From positions 355,001-419,000 of the forward strand of contig JAODUO010000031.1 of the NCBI GenBank assembly GCA_025642075.2: a DNA stretch of 64,000 nucleotides, given 5' to 3'. Positions 36,777 through 48,761 of this stretch are shown here, in pieces. Every line of letters begins with the position of its first letter. Position 1 is the stretch's first letter. The notes under the pieces are model-generated. The model ran no database searches, was not told the origin of the DNA, and saw only the letters and a program-made list of their open reading frames with translations. The stretch is from Ridgeia piscesae. Its lineage: Eukaryota; Annelida; Polychaeta; Sabellida; Siboglinidae. Both the position numbers and the translations under genes were made by a program.

Positions 36777-37082
36777 TTGGTGAGAAAATCCATGATGAAA
36801 TTCTCTGGGCTTATTTGAGGCCATCATTGTTACCATTGTAATCTGTTGATGAAGGTTACCACTTGTGCCTGCGATATCCTGATTCATGTCACTGGTACTG
36901 CTTCTAGGACTCACCACAGTCAATCTAACTCTCTCTCGTTTCTTGTTAAGGGGGTCGTTTTGATATGATATGAATCATATGATTTCTGTATAGCTTTGAC
37001 TTGTGTCATGCTGCCATTGTGTTGGCAAATCCGACAAAACAATTCGCAGTATTCCCATGTATTTGTATATGTCAAACACTGA
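36777..37082 (+). repeat. Dispersed duplicate, pair of 33195-33496
   Basis: See the paired copy. The similarity starts abruptly at TTGGTGAGAAAATCC and ends after GTCAAACACTGA. Confidence 0.85.
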
Positions 37083-37600
37083 TTGACTGACTAGTCAAGA
37101 TGGCGCAACCAAAACAGCATGTTTGACAGTCAAAAAATATAATTTGGCGAGCTTCAGCACCACATCACTCTGCACTACATCCTTCTAAATGTCAAGGTCT
37201 GCATCCTTGCCAGGAGACGTCACATGAGATGTATTTGATGTTGATAGATTATAAAAGATTTGATTTCTTACCTCGGTACAATAAAACGATTCGTTGAGGA
37301 ATTGTGGGGTATCAAGGTTTGGGCATAATGTGTGCATACATAAATATTATAAACATAGGTATAGCAAGAACTGAAAGAAATGATGATAACATTTGTTAAA
37401 ATATGTAATATAATAATTGTGTGTGATCTCCCAAAATCTCTTTTCGTTATTTTTCACCTTAGCTTATTGAAATTTTAGGGTAACATCATTTATATAAATA
37501 AAACAATTTTACATATTTTTTTTTTTTTTAAATGTCCACCAGGTGGCGGTGTAGTCACCCCATAACTTAAATTTTGGTTGCTTCACCATGAAGAGTGTAC

Positions 37601-38300
37601 CTAGAAAATGGATTGACCAAATGTGTTCAAACTTATCAAGCATATCAATAGAATACATAAAATAGCAGACGAGAAGCACCAGCTGTCAGCTCCAACCGGG
37701 CAGCGGTCATGTTGGGGCTTCTTGTCTGTGGACGAGGCGTTGTTGAACGATGCCCACACTGCATCGTACATTTTGTTCAGCTTGCCAGTGTTGCCACGAA
37801 CTGCCAAGTAGTAGTATTCTTCTAACTTGCCCATGGTGTTTCCGGTCAGCCGGCCGAAACCCCGTCCTCCGAGGGTGACTCCACTCTTCTTGCTGGATGC
37901 AGCCAATTTGCGCAGGGCTGTGCCGAGTCGTTTGGCGATGTGGTTGACACATTCTTCCTTATGCAATTCCACATCACCATACACACGCAAGTTGGTCAGG
38001 TGTTTGAACGACTTGGAGTCACTGTTGGAGACCATCGTGGTGTACCAGAACCCCTGTTCCATGGATCGATTCTAGAGAATCTCTGTAGCCTCGACCTCCA
38101 TCCCTCCGATTGCATTCCGAGTGCGGGTAAATCCATCTATTGAACTTTCAATCTGTTTCCTCGACACTTCCTCTTCACAATCGCGCAGCGTTGGCAGTAC
38201 AGCGAAAGCACTGCCAAGTCCAATACCAGTCCTGTCTCCACATTGACCGTAATATGATATAAAACTTGAAAAAATGCATAGTTCAAAGTGGCACATTCAG
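37601..38300 (-). pseudogene. Mutator-like (MULE) transposase relic, copy 1
   Basis: On minus, HITVNVETGLVLDLAVLS and YCQRCAI are followed, after frame changes, by GGMEVEATEIL, a stop, and MEQGFWYTTMVSNSDSKSF. Then come YGDVELHKEECVNHIAKRLG, KSGVTLGGRGFGRLTGNTM and KPQHDRCPVGADSWC. The order (TGLVxDYxVLSxYC, YTTMxSDGDSK, K.ECxNHxxKRxGTALR, GGxGxLT, CPxGxDSWC) is that of the Mutator-like transposase domain common in invertebrate genomes. The catalytic-type D-G-D is N-S-D here. The in-frame TAG at about 38074-38076 is shared with copy 2, so decay preceded duplication. A further ORF continues past WC but is unlike the family. Confidence 0.75.
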
Positions 38301-39454
38301 TTGTCAAAATCAGCTGTCGTTGTATTGTAAGACATGGGCAGTCATCACGTTGTGTTGTCATCCAGCAGAGAATAAAGACTGTCTGAGACAGAACGAATGC
38401 ATCAGTGAAAATTGGTTATCGTATTCTAAGACATGGTCAGTCACACTGTGTTGTCATCCAGCAGAGAATAAAGACTGTCTGAGACAGAACAAATGCATCA
38501 GTGAAAATTGGTTATCGTATTCTAAGACATGGTCAGTCACACTGTGTTGTCATCCAGCAGAGAATAAAGACTGTCTGAGACAGAACGAATGCATCAGTGA
38601 AAATTGGTTATCGTATTCTAAGACATGGTCAGTCACACTGTGTTGCCATCCAGCAGAGAATAAAGGTCACTTCCGCTGTCTCAGCAATCACCTTCTTTTC
38701 ATAGTCTTGAAAAGTGTTTAGGTGCATAGTTGAAACATCAAGTATCCCACAAAACTCTCATTGCTGTGTACCCGAGGCCAAGATGGCTAAACAACGGCAC
38801 CATGATGTTGTTGATGGCAAACGGTTACAGGTTGGTCCTGGGGCAAGCACAGTAGATGAAAACGCACAGCCAAGCTCTGAGTGATTGCCGTTTGTCACAC
38901 GCACTGAGTTCTTGCATTGGCATTGCAAGCAGCTGATGTAACCAAGCAGCACATTGATGCCGTTGATGTCAATGATACACCTTTCAGTGTTCGCAGTGCA
39001 GGTGTCAGTTCAAAGAAGTCTGTGTCATTTAGTCCACATGCTTCCAGACTGTTGAGACACAAACACAACTATTTACGGTAGTGTAGACAAATGTTGACAC
39101 TGATGTGTCATTATCATCAACAAATTACAAATTAATAAATAACACCCACTCTCACAGCAGTCATTATTTCATACTTTATCTCAACTGACATTCCCAGATG
39201 AAAACATTTTATAATAGAATTACATCAAAGACAACATTTCAGTTGTTGCTACGCAAGACATTTTTACACCAACGTATTGTAATCAACATACATGATAACT
39301 TCCAAGTGGACCAGTTCTTTCATACTGTTAGTTAAAATGTTTGTCACATCCTTTCATTGTTGTTAAGAATACAAAAGGCACAAATCTGTAAATTACTTGA
39401 GCACAAGTGAAACATTTCACTGAATATAATATAATGTTACACATTTTACATACA
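37726..39454. repeat. Tandem duplication, unit 1 (1,729 bp)
   Basis: 37726-39454 and 39455-41088 are direct neighbours sharing near-identical sequence at a fixed offset of 1,729 bp up to the 96-bp array, and about 1,634 bp beyond it. The joint is sharp: unit 2 begins CTGTGGACGAGGC at 39455 and both units end ACATTTTACATACA. Confidence 0.9.
38335..38665 (+). repeat. 96-bp tandem repeat (32 codons, frame kept), about 3.4 units
   Basis: TCAGTCACACTGTGTTG starts recur at 38437, 38533 and 38629, exactly 96 bp apart, preceded by one diverged unit. Because 96 is a multiple of 3, a plus frame stays open with 32-residue units (SVTLCCHPAENKDCL). I see no evidence that it is translated. It begins just beyond the 5' side of the MULE relic. 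Confidence 0.9.
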
Positions 39455-40030
39455 CTGTGGACGAGGCATTGTTGAACGATGCCCACACTGCATCGTACAT
39501 TTTGTTCAGCTTGCCAGTGTTGCCACGAACTGCCAAGTAGTAGTATTCTTCTAACTTGCCCATGGTGTTTCCGGTCAGCCGGCCGAAACCCCGTCCTCCG
39601 AGGGTGACTCCACTCTTCTTGCTGGATGCAGCCAACTTGCGCAGGGCTGTGCCAAGTCGTTTGGCGATGTGGTTGACACATTCTTCCTTATGCAATTCCA
39701 CATCACCATACACACGCAAGTTGGTCAGGTGTTTGAACGACTTGGAGTCACTGTTGGAGACCATCGTGGTGTACCAGAACCCCTGTTCCATGGATCGATT
39801 CTAGAGAATCTCTGTAGCCTCGACCTCCATCCCTCCGATTGCACTCCGTGTGCGGGTCAAGCCATCTATTGAACTTTCAATCTGTTTCCTCGACACTGCC
39901 TCTTCACAATCGCGCAGCGTTGGCAGAAATAGCGAAAGGACTGCCAAGTCCAATACCAGTCCTGTCTCCACATTGACCGTAATATGATATAAAACTTGAA
40001 AAAATGCATAGTTCAAAGTGGCACATTCAG
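39455..40030 (-). pseudogene. Mutator-like transposase relic, copy 2 (C-terminus cut)
   Basis: It is the same protein blocks as copy 1, from VETGLVLDLAVLS to YDAVWASFNNASST, with the same internal stop at about 39803-39805. The C-terminal CPVGADSWC block is absent because the duplication joint at 39454/39455 falls inside the gene; read-through continues into unit 1's end as unrelated residues. Confidence 0.8.
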
Positions 40031-40063
40031 TTGTCAAAATCAGCTGTCGTTGTATTGTAAGAC

Positions 40064-40298
40064 ATGGGCAGTCATCACGTTGTGTTGTCATCCAGCAGAG
40101 AATAAAGACTGTCTGAGACAGAACGAATGCATCAGTGAAAATTGGTTATCGTATTCTAAGACATGGTCAGTCACACTGTGTTGTCATCCAGCAGAGAATA
40201 AAGACTGTCTGAGACAGAACGAATGCATCAGTGAAAATTGGTTATCGTATTCTAAGACATGGTCAGTCACACTGTGTTGCCATCCAGCAGAGAATAAA
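40064..40298 (+). repeat. 96-bp tandem repeat, second array (about 2.4 units)
   Basis: Same unit as at 38335-38665, one copy fewer. Confidence 0.9.
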
Positions 40299-41088
40299 GG
40301 TCCCTTCCGCTGTCTCAGCAATCACCTTCTTTTCATAGTGTTGAAAAGTGTTTAGGTGCATAGTTGAAACATCAAGTATCCCACAAAACTCTCATTGCTG
40401 TGTACCCGAGGCCAAGATGTCTAAACAACGGCACCATGATGTTGTTGATGGCAAACGGTTACAGGTTGGTCCTGGGGCAAGCACAGTAGATGAAAACGCA
40501 CAGCCAAGCTCTGAGTGATTGCCGTTTGTCACACGCACTGAGTTCTTGCATTGGCATTGCAAGCAGCTGATGTAACCAAGCAGCACATTGATGCCGTTGA
40601 TGTCAATGATACACCTTTCAGTGTTCGCAGTGCAGGTGTCAGTTCAAAGAAGTCTGTGTCATTTAGTCCACATGCTTCCAGACTGTTGAGACACAAACAC
40701 AACTATTTACGGTAGTGTAGACAAATGTTGACACTGATGTGTCATTATCATCAACAAATTACAAATTAATAAATAACACCCACTCTCACAGCAGTCAGTA
40801 TTTCATACTTTATCTCAACTGACATTCCCAGATGAAAACATTTTATAATAGAATTACATCAAAGACAACATTTCAGTTGTTGCGATGCAAGATATTATTA
40901 CACCAATGTAGTGTAATCAACATACATGATAACTTCCAAGTGGACCAGTTCTTTCATACTGTTAGTTAAAATGTTTGTCACATCCTTTCATTGTTGTTAA
41001 GAATACAAAAGGCACAAATCTGTAAATTACTTGAGCACAAGTGAAACATTTCACTGAATATAATATAATGTTACACATTTTACATACA

Positions 41089-44000
41089 CATGACTTACTC
41101 AACAGTAATGTGTTCACACAAACAGCAATGTCTTGTGGGAAACCATCCAATATAAGTCCCCCCTTCCTCGAAAGACAATCTTGTCAAACATATAAGACAG
41201 AAAGTCAGGGCAAAAATAGCGGGATTTAGCACTGCTGTTACATACCTGTGATATATGCCGCACGAAACTCTACGCTTTGCTTTTGCCTCGGAATCCATCC
41301 GGGGAAAACCCAGTATTTCTGCACATATTTACAGAGGCTTATCTATGACATAAATGCAATATACACATTGTATATTGTAAATACATGACAGTTAAAAGAT
41401 TGTGTTCATATTTTGTATAATTCAAACTCTATCCCGGATCAAAGATGAAAGAAGTGAATGATTGAAGTTTATTTCCAAGTGGACAATACAAATACATGTA
41501 CACTCAATATAAAATAACATGAAAAACATGTGCACATAGAAATATTGTAATCAACATACATACAGTTGTCACATCCATTCATTGTTAACCTATACATATC
41601 AGCCATATATCAAGATGAGAACAGCTGCCTTTATACTATCACAATGTGCTGATAAATTAACTAATAAATAAATCACATGACTCTTGTTTAGGGCCTTACT
41701 GTGGGTGTTTGCTTAACTCACCAGTTCTTATATCATTTACGACCTCATGAGGATGGAGGAAGACAGAACTTTGATTTCAATGGTGTTCGTTATAAACTCC
41801 ATCTACATGCCCATTGTAGCAAGATATTTTATTGTTTGTATCAACCCACTGGTGCAAGATGTAGTGGCCAGTCAGGGACTGAGGATCAATGACCAGATTA
41901 TATAGATCCTCAACTTCCATGGGAAGTTCTGTCCCAATAAGCTTAACCAGATGTTGTTTGAGCTAACTGACTGTTGCATTTGACATGCACAGGTGGTCAG
42001 TGGTGCCATTCAGGATGTTGGTTTTAATGTTAATTTGGGCTTTCAAAAGAAACATTATTTTTGTTGCTGGGAGATGTTTGAAGCTCTTCCCATAGACCTT
42101 TCTTTTCGTGTCTTCCCAATCAAATGGTTGCATTAAGCTCCTCAATGGATGCAGGCAGCTCACAGCCCTCAGTTTGACATGTTTCTCCATAACGTCGAAC
42201 AGGAAAAGATCTCGGGACATATACTCATTGGTGAAAGATGTCGATGGTTAACTTCGGGGTGTTGTCACTTGAGTGTGGGTAACTGGGTATCTAAAGATGA
42301 ACATTAGGGTAAAAACAAAAAAAATCAATAATAAACTGTTTGCAGTGGAAAAACAATTATTACATTCATGCTAGGTTTCTTGTGAGTGGATTTTTAATAT
42401 AAATGTGTATTTCTGTTTTACTGGAATACCTGGCACGGAAGGATTACCAGCAATAGAACAGTACAAGCGTTTAAAAAAGCTATAAGTTCCATGTTCTATC
42501 TATCAATTAGAAATAAAATGTATCTATTAGAAATAAAATAATAATTCTGCAAGATACTCAGTGCCATGATAAAGCATTGTAAATTTGCTCGGGAGTGATA
42601 CCCCGGGTGCGGGCCTTGTTCTGGGGTCACCCAAGAGCCCATACTTGAGTATTCGCAGATGACCCTCTACCATAGAATTTGTTGAGATTAACGTACAAGA
42701 GACGTAATCTGCAGTCCAGCACTGGACTCAATATAAGTAGTGGAAACTGCTCCAATGATAAAGCTAAAAGTTAAATGGGAACACTCACAGCCATAAAGGA
42801 ACCCACACTATTCAAGGGCAGTCGTCGTCCTGCGACGTGTACCTAAGGGGAGTATTTAAATACTCCAAGTTAAAGACAAAGCTTAATGTTTAAAGTGTCC
42901 TGAGTTTCTTTTGTGACAATCTCATAATCATCCCCGTTCTTGCAATGTCTGTTCACTCAGTCTTTTCCAAACTTTCCGTTTCAATCAACCATTCTCTTGT
43001 TTTGTTTACCCAAAACATTGCCTGGGATTCAAGATGGTTTGCTGTGGCATTTGGAGTGGATGTCTGCAGCAACTGCAACGTTTATCTCGCCACCAATGTT
43101 GGTTGCAACACAGGGTTTAACCTGATGGTGTAAGGTTTCATCACTATCTATGGGTTTCACTGGAAAGACAGAACTCCTCAAGGTGTGACTCGAGTTGTCG
43201 CCTGACAATAGCAAGACAAGCCGGACACCGGTCCTGTAACAGAGTGACAGTTGTCTCGTTGCTGCATGTGGTCTGCATAAGACTGTCAAGGACATTGTCA
43301 GTCTTGATGGGTGCATCAGCAAAAACAGATGGTTGGCTGGTACGAGGCTCCGAGCAATGGGCTGGCAGGGCAGGACTACCAACAAGACTGACAGATAGCC
43401 GAGATGACGGCTGTTCGTTTGGTGTACGTCAAAGAAACGTGATTGTTTTCTTTGTATCTATTCTTTTTTAGACAATGTCGAGTAGATGGTTCTGAAAAAT
43501 AAATTAATTAATAGGTCACCTGTACACAACCTTCTTTTGCCACTTTGAGCCCATTGGACAATTTAAAAAAAAATGCAGGAGCTGGAAACACAAACTTTAA
43601 TCACTGTAAACACAGTTCGTTCACGAACATTTCTCCAACGCTAATGTTACTTTAATGTAACAACCATTGCCATGTAGAGAATATATGACCATGATTTGAT
43701 GAGCACAGAGCTACGATATATGTTAAATAATTTTTCAGACTTGGATATCTTTGACCACTTGACTCTGCCATATTAAGTTCAAGCCCCAAAACTGGAGGGT
43801 CAGGAGACTGACTTTCCTCCATTGATCCGTCCGGTATGGTAAGACCTGCCAGGAGTCGAGACAGCCACCGGCATAGCTCTCTGGGTCATTGAGACACCCA
43901 AGCCACCCCACCACAACAAGGCACCAGTCTCAATGGAGGTGGTAAAATGAAATAAAACCACACGTTTGCGTCCACTGAATTGCACCAACCTATGACTGGC

Positions 44001-44394
44001 AACATTGTCGTTATTGACCAGCTCAGAACCTTGCTTTTTTGCTGGCACTAAATTGTCCTCAGCATCGATATCGGACGGGAAAATATCGCTCTCATCCACA
44101 TCGATTTGCTGGTGCTACTAACATCGACATCAGACACTAATTTGTCGAAATTGTTGTGAATAAAACCTACATAATCGAGATCAAACCCACCCAACTATGA
44201 AAACGACAACTAACAGCCGCTAGACTTTCCCCACATATCTTATATATATAAACACACACTATGTTATAAAATTAAATCACTTACATTATTGAAACAAATA
44301 AAATTCACAAAACAAGCTCGCGCAAGAACTTCCCGGCAAGAATCATGGTGGACATCGACATCATCGGTGGATACGCGAGCTCTGTGATTACTGT
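41089..44394. other. No gene recognised
   Basis: Mostly unique AT-rich DNA. A minus ORF at 43800-44099 (99 codons) starts with an acidic stretch (MDESDIFPSDIDAEDNLVPA) that looks coding-like. Minus-frame peptide near 43150-43330 (KTDNVLDSLMQTTCSNETT) also looks protein-like, and about 41740-41890 minus reads LTGHYILHQWVDTNNKISCY. None has a motif I can name, and no splice chain could be built. Confidence 0.35.
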
Positions 44395-44880
44395 AATATT
44401 CATATTGTGTATGATTAAAGTTTAGAACCTCAGGCTATGTTTTAGGTTAGTTTAGGATAAAATCGGAATCCAGACGCTCATTTATTTAGTGACACCGCGA
44501 TAAAATATCAACATTACGCCACGGTAATCTACGCTTACGGTCTGCGCGTAACCGCCGCCAGCAATATCAACTTTAATTTAGCACGATTTTGATAGGTGAA
44601 TTTTATTCTTCTCAGGAATTTAAATGATTTTATTTTATGACCTAGCGTGTGTATATGTAATATGAGTTATTAGAAGGAAAGTTTTGCGGCTGTAAGAGGT
44701 CGTTTTCATGATTAGATCAGAAAGTAAAAGATCGTTTTGCGCAGCTGGAAAGACCAACAAAATGGCGACCGTGGTGCGTTTACGCAGAAGTCGTGAGGTG
44801 GCAGCACTTTATAGCTCCACTTTTTAGATCGAATTTGAAATAACAAATTAAATGAGGATACTTTTTATCTGGTATTATTA
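44395..44880 (-). repeat. Interspersed repeat family B, copy 2
   Basis: The reverse complement matches 20640-21050 with about 75-80% similarity by eye over several blocks (GTGCTGCCACCTCACG, CGGTCGCCATTTTGTT, CATTTAAATTCCTG). Confidence 0.65.
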
Positions 44881-45154
44881 AATTATTAGTGTTTATCAGA
44901 TATAATTTATTTAAAAAAATTGAACTTATACTGAAACATGTAAAATTCAGTCGCATAAAAGCTGATGTGTAGTTTCAGAAAGTTTTTGGTTGAATGTTAA
45001 CATAAAGATATTTTCTCCAGCTCAGACAATGGCTCAAACTGCCAATATTAATAACTATTTAATTTTATCTGAAATCAGTGTATACAGTGTAATATACTTA
45101 CAATATGAGACATGTTTGGCATGTAAAATTCTGGTGTTATATTAACAGGTTTTA

Positions 45155-45990
45155 AATAACGCTTCTGTGTCATCATTGGTGGCAGCGTCAAACGGATATA
45201 CTTTTCCTGACAGCAAATAGAATCAAATCATTCAACCACAGAGTTCAGTAATTAGTTATCCAAGTAATTGATTTCAGGTATTTTATTTTTAGGTTTTTGG
45301 TTGAATGTTAACATAAACATATTTTCTCCAGCTCGGACAATGGCTCAAACTTCCAATATTAATAACTATTAATTTTTTCCGACATCAGTGTACCTGATAT
45401 ACTTACAATAGGAGACACGATAGGCATGTAAAATTCTGATGTTATATTAACAGGTTTTAAATAACTTTACGTAAATAAATGGCAGTAATCATAACAAAAG
45501 AATGTAAAAGACAGTCATCTGTAACTACACAACATACCAAGGTGTGAGTGCTTGAGCAGTGTGTCAGCTGACGGTCTGTCATGGGTTGTTTCTTTGACAG
45601 TCTGGCGCTCTACCACGCGACCACCACTCCCCACTAATGTCACAGATGACAAGTATGACTGGCCAAGTCTTCATCAGTCACCAACGTAAGTGGCAATCTC
45701 AAATGGATGTTTTCCTCCAGACAGCCAGACAATCGTCTGTAGCTACACAACATACCAAGGTGTGAGTGCTTGAGCAGTGTGTCAGCTGACGGTCTGTCAT
45801 GGGTTGTTTCTCAGCATTCTCTGGACCAGGTCTACAACGACACGGTCTGTCACAGATGACAAGTCCGACTGGCCAAGTCTGATTTTTGCTTCTATGTCAT
45901 CGGTGGCAGCGTCAAACGGATATATTTTACCAGACAGCAAATAGAATGAAACCATTCAACCATGCAGTTCAATAATTGGATGACCTCTGT
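45155..45990 (-). pseudogene. Protein-kinase C-lobe exon relics (three copies)
   Basis: Minus-strand pieces show kinase subdomain IX to XI residues. 45225-45155: FYLLSGKVYPFDAATNDDTE. 45720-45541: LSGGKHPFEIATYVGD, then after damage RPSADTLLKHSHLG. 45965-45753: YLLSGKIYPFDAATDD, IEAKIRLGQSDLSSVTDR, VVVDLVQRMLRNNP, a frame slip, and RPSADTLLKHSHLG. The succession (GxxFYxLLSGGxHPF, then xxDLVxxMLxxNPxxRPSAxxLLKH) is that of a protein-kinase C-lobe; GGKHPF is most like IRE1/RNase L-type kinases (family knowledge, assignment inferred). Every copy has frame breaks, including the same slip before RPSAD, so these are relics. 45594-45627 in the second copy is a SINE fragment. Intron-like flanks repeat with them (45000-45130, 45300-45480). 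Confidence 0.55.
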
Positions 45991-46288
45991 CGTCCTCTTG
46001 CGGGTGCAAATCGGGAGATTATAAACTCTGTTCCACAGTGTGGCCTTCCGACTACAAGAAAGAACGAGAGTTTTAGTCATAAAATTTACAATGTGCGTAT
46101 TCTTGTTTTCCAGAATTTTCATTATAGTAGTAATAAAAATGGTGACATCGTTATCAGTATAAAGTAAAGTTTCTAAAAATGTATATACAATAATAAAAAA
46201 CAGCTGCTTGGATTATATAAAAATGTTGACAGTCAATTCGTCCAGAACATGTCCAGGAAAAGTTCACATGTATTACTTAAAGTACCCG

Positions 46289-47361
46289 TAAGTTTTGAAA
46301 AGATGTGTTTTCGATGCTGTCTTGAAGATACTGATTGTTGCACTGGCTCTGATGTTGTTATACTTACAATAGGAGATAGGTTGAAATGTTGAAAAACCCT
46401 GTCGCATTAAAAGATTAAAAATAATGGCCAAGTCAGATTTTCGCTTCTTCATCAACATCAGTGGCTGCATGAAACGGATGCATTCTTCCAGACAGCAAGT
46501 AGAAACATTTCATCCAACCACCCAGCTTAATCTTTCCTACAGACAGCAAGTAGAAACACTTCATCCAACCCAGCTGAATCATTAGTTAATTAAGAGGTTG
46601 TGTTCGTGCATTTTATTTTAATTACATTTCCTAAATAATATACTGCTGAAATAAACATTAACTAAATAATAACCAAACTAGAGATAGCAAACTGAAATAT
46701 ATACAGTACTACAACAAATGGAGATTAATTGAAACATTTAAATTAGTATTAGATGTTGATAATTTCTCTCGACCACGTCTACAGCGACACGGTCTGTCAC
46801 AGATGACAAATCTGACTGGCCAAGTCTTCTTCATCAGTCACCAACGTCAGTAGCAACCTCAAATGGATGTTTTCCTCCAGACAGCAAATAGAAACATCCA
46901 ACCACCCAGGTTAATCATTAGTTAACTAAGTAATTGATTTTATGTAGTAATAACAATTAATAAATCATACATATCGATCTGTTAGATTGGCAATAACTTG
47001 CACACAGCTAATTGTGACCCAGTTGGCCTTGAGCAAACACCTCAGTGTGGACAGTACAACCGTGCGATATAGTGCTAGGCCTGAATGAAATCTCACCACA
47101 TATACATGTTGAACATGGGGGAGCAGGAGAAAAAAATATATATATAGCATAGATTCAATATTCCATAGCAGTACCTGTTAATTCAATTACTGACGTACAT
47201 GACATTTTTAGAAGTTGTTTTAGTTAAATAAGCATTTTATATTTTTGAAAGATGGAAAACATTCATTGGCACATGGTAGGCGCTCCCTTAGTTCCGTCTG
47301 ATGAAGGCTGATATGTAGTTTGAGAAGGCTTTTGGTTGAATGTAAACAACAGTATTTTAGT
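46289..47361. repeat. 1,073-bp duplicate, twin of 53571-54643
   Basis: The offset is exactly 7,282 bp at both ends, with no indel and, by eye, one substitution (46680 T against C in the twin). It contains kinase-like exon relics on minus. The short ORFs it carries are identical in both copies. Confidence 0.9.
46425..47105 (-). pseudogene. Kinase C-lobe exon relics inside the duplicate
   Basis: In transcription order: 47105-46983 reads HGCTVHTEVFAQGQLGHN, possibly a decayed activation-segment APE block (weak). 46910-46770 reads VGCFYLLSGGKHPFEVATD, two stops, and RLGQSDLSSVTDRVAVDVVE. 46570-46430 holds two successive exon starts after AG (CTGGGTTGGATGAAG and CTGGGTGGTTGGATG) reading LGWMKCFYLLSVGK and LGGWMKCFYLLSGRMHPFHA, then DVDEEAKI and a stop. 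The order VIII, IX, X fits a kinase, and the repeated exon starts suggest exon duplication. Confidence 0.5.
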
Positions 47362-47639
47362 TGCCGCCTCCACCACCCTTCCCTACATCATGGTCCATGC
47401 CAATGATGTGGTACTAAAGCTCCAGCTCAGACAACCTTCCAGTATTAATAAATATTTATTTTATCTGAAATCGGTGTATACAGTAGTGTAATATACTTAC
47501 AGTAAGAGACACGATTTGTCATGTAAAATTCTGATGTTATATTAACAGGTTTTAAATAATGTTACGTAAATAAATGGCAATAATCATAACAAAAGAATGT
47601 AAAAGACAGTCATCTGTAACTACACAACATACCAAGGTG

Positions 47640-47810
47640 TGAGTGCTTGAGCAGTGTGTCAGCAGACGGTCTGTCGTGGGTTGTTTCTCAACATTCTCTG
47701 GACCAGGTCTACAGCGACACGGTCTGTCACAGATGACAAGTCCGACTGGCCAAGTCTGATTTTCGCTTCTATGTCATCATCGGTGGCAGCGTCAAGCGTG
47801 GCGCATAAGT
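47640..47810 (-). pseudogene. Kinase C-lobe relic (subdomains X-XI)
   Basis: Minus reading: LDAATDDDIEAKIRLGQSDL, SSVTDRVAVDLVQRMLRNNP, RQ, then a frame slip before the XI motif (RPSAD in other copies). It is the best-preserved copy of this segment. The upstream part of the open frame (47811-47958) is unrelated and belongs to the repeat shared with 24800. Confidence 0.55.
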
Positions 47811-47859
47811 TTGTTCTTTCCACCATATGACACGTTAATGTGCGAATTACACACCACAA

Positions 47860-48060
47860 TATGCAAACGTCGAGCAAGTTTGGACATGTTTCTGTTGACC
47901 CATAAAAACACGCGAGACAATACTCAGCCAAAAATAAAATCCGTTCTACGTTCCACACTAAGTTTGATAGAGTTAGATTTTTTGGTTTTGTTGAAAAACC
48001 GGGAGATTTGCCGCTCCCGCTGGGAGATGTAGCTCAAAACCGGGAGCCTTTAGTACTATC
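47860..48060 (+). repeat. Dispersed repeat, pair of 24800-25098
   Basis: It shares CGCGAGACAATACTC-like, AAAAACCGGGAGATTTGC and AAAACCGGGAG blocks with the 24.8-kb copy. Confidence 0.55.
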
Positions 48061-48200
48061 TCATATATGAGAAGATTGTTCTTGACAGCCATGCCATTTG
48101 ACCCCACAAGTTTTCCACTGTGCCCATCAATCAGGTGTAACACCAAACATTGCCAGCTTCTTGTTCTTGTCCATTGCGCATACTATGGGATAGGGTTGAT
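48060..48200 (-). pseudogene. Integrase-like domain fragment A
   Basis: Minus reading gives AMDKNKKLAMFGVT and, after a frame change, IDGHSGKLVG and MAVKNN. Fragment B at 49495 carries the same blocks in better order, and I regard both as the HxDQNEKLxMFGVT...DGYSGKxVG integrase-core-like domain found in invertebrate repeat ORFs. Confidence 0.55.
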
Positions 48201-48529
48201 ATTTCACACCATGGGTGAAATACGATATACGGAAGTTGTTGGTTCTTGAAGTATAATACGGTTTATCTGCAAGTTTAATCTCCCAGAGGCCTGCATGCTC
48301 TGAAAAAGATAATTAAACATGTACATACTGATCACAATATTCATACACATTCACGTCACGCATCAACTGACTATATGAACTATATGTAGATGGTCATATT
48401 CCTGTGTTTCCTTATATCTTATATAACAATCGGTATACAATTTGAAAATGTACTAATAACAGAGAACCACCTGACTGGTATAATGCACTACAGATGTAAT
48501 CATTCTCAAGCATTTAACAAACACACACC

Positions 48530-48761
48530 AGTCAATAACTCGTCCCGGCATCACTTGCAATTGAACAACCAATGCTGTATTACACCATTGTCCATGCTCC
48601 ATGTCACCACCAAACTTGTCAGCAAGCCACATGATATAGTTTTGATATCGCTTAATATGTTGGTCGTCATTCAGAGAATGTAGAGGATTTGTTCTGCCTC
48701 TAAAAACCTTTTCTCTCCTGAGCTGACGCCTCTGTAAATCGTAAACTAATCGCCAAGCCAT
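48530..48761 (-). pseudogene. PIF/Harbinger-type transposase N-terminal fragment
   Basis: From ATG at 48761, the peptide contains RREKVFRGRTNPLHSLNDDQ, HIKRYQNY, IMWLADKFGGDMEHG and ALVVQLQVM. The VFRxRxNPLxxxxDxxxxxRY pattern followed by a (hydrophobic)-LQV block is that of HARBI1-like transposases before the DDE domain. The frame then runs into unrelated residues, and the DDE part was not found nearby. It could be an exon or a truncated relic. Confidence 0.5.

Larger units (their letters stand above)
39455..41088. repeat. Tandem duplication, unit 2 (1,634 bp)
   Basis: It differs from unit 1 mainly by lacking one 96-bp unit, plus scattered substitutions (for example 39257-39285 against 40886-40914). 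Confidence 0.9.

Noticed and set aside
38335..38665. CRISPR-like array (regular 96-bp repeats)
   Set aside because: There are no spacers. Units are contiguous tandem copies in a eukaryotic context.
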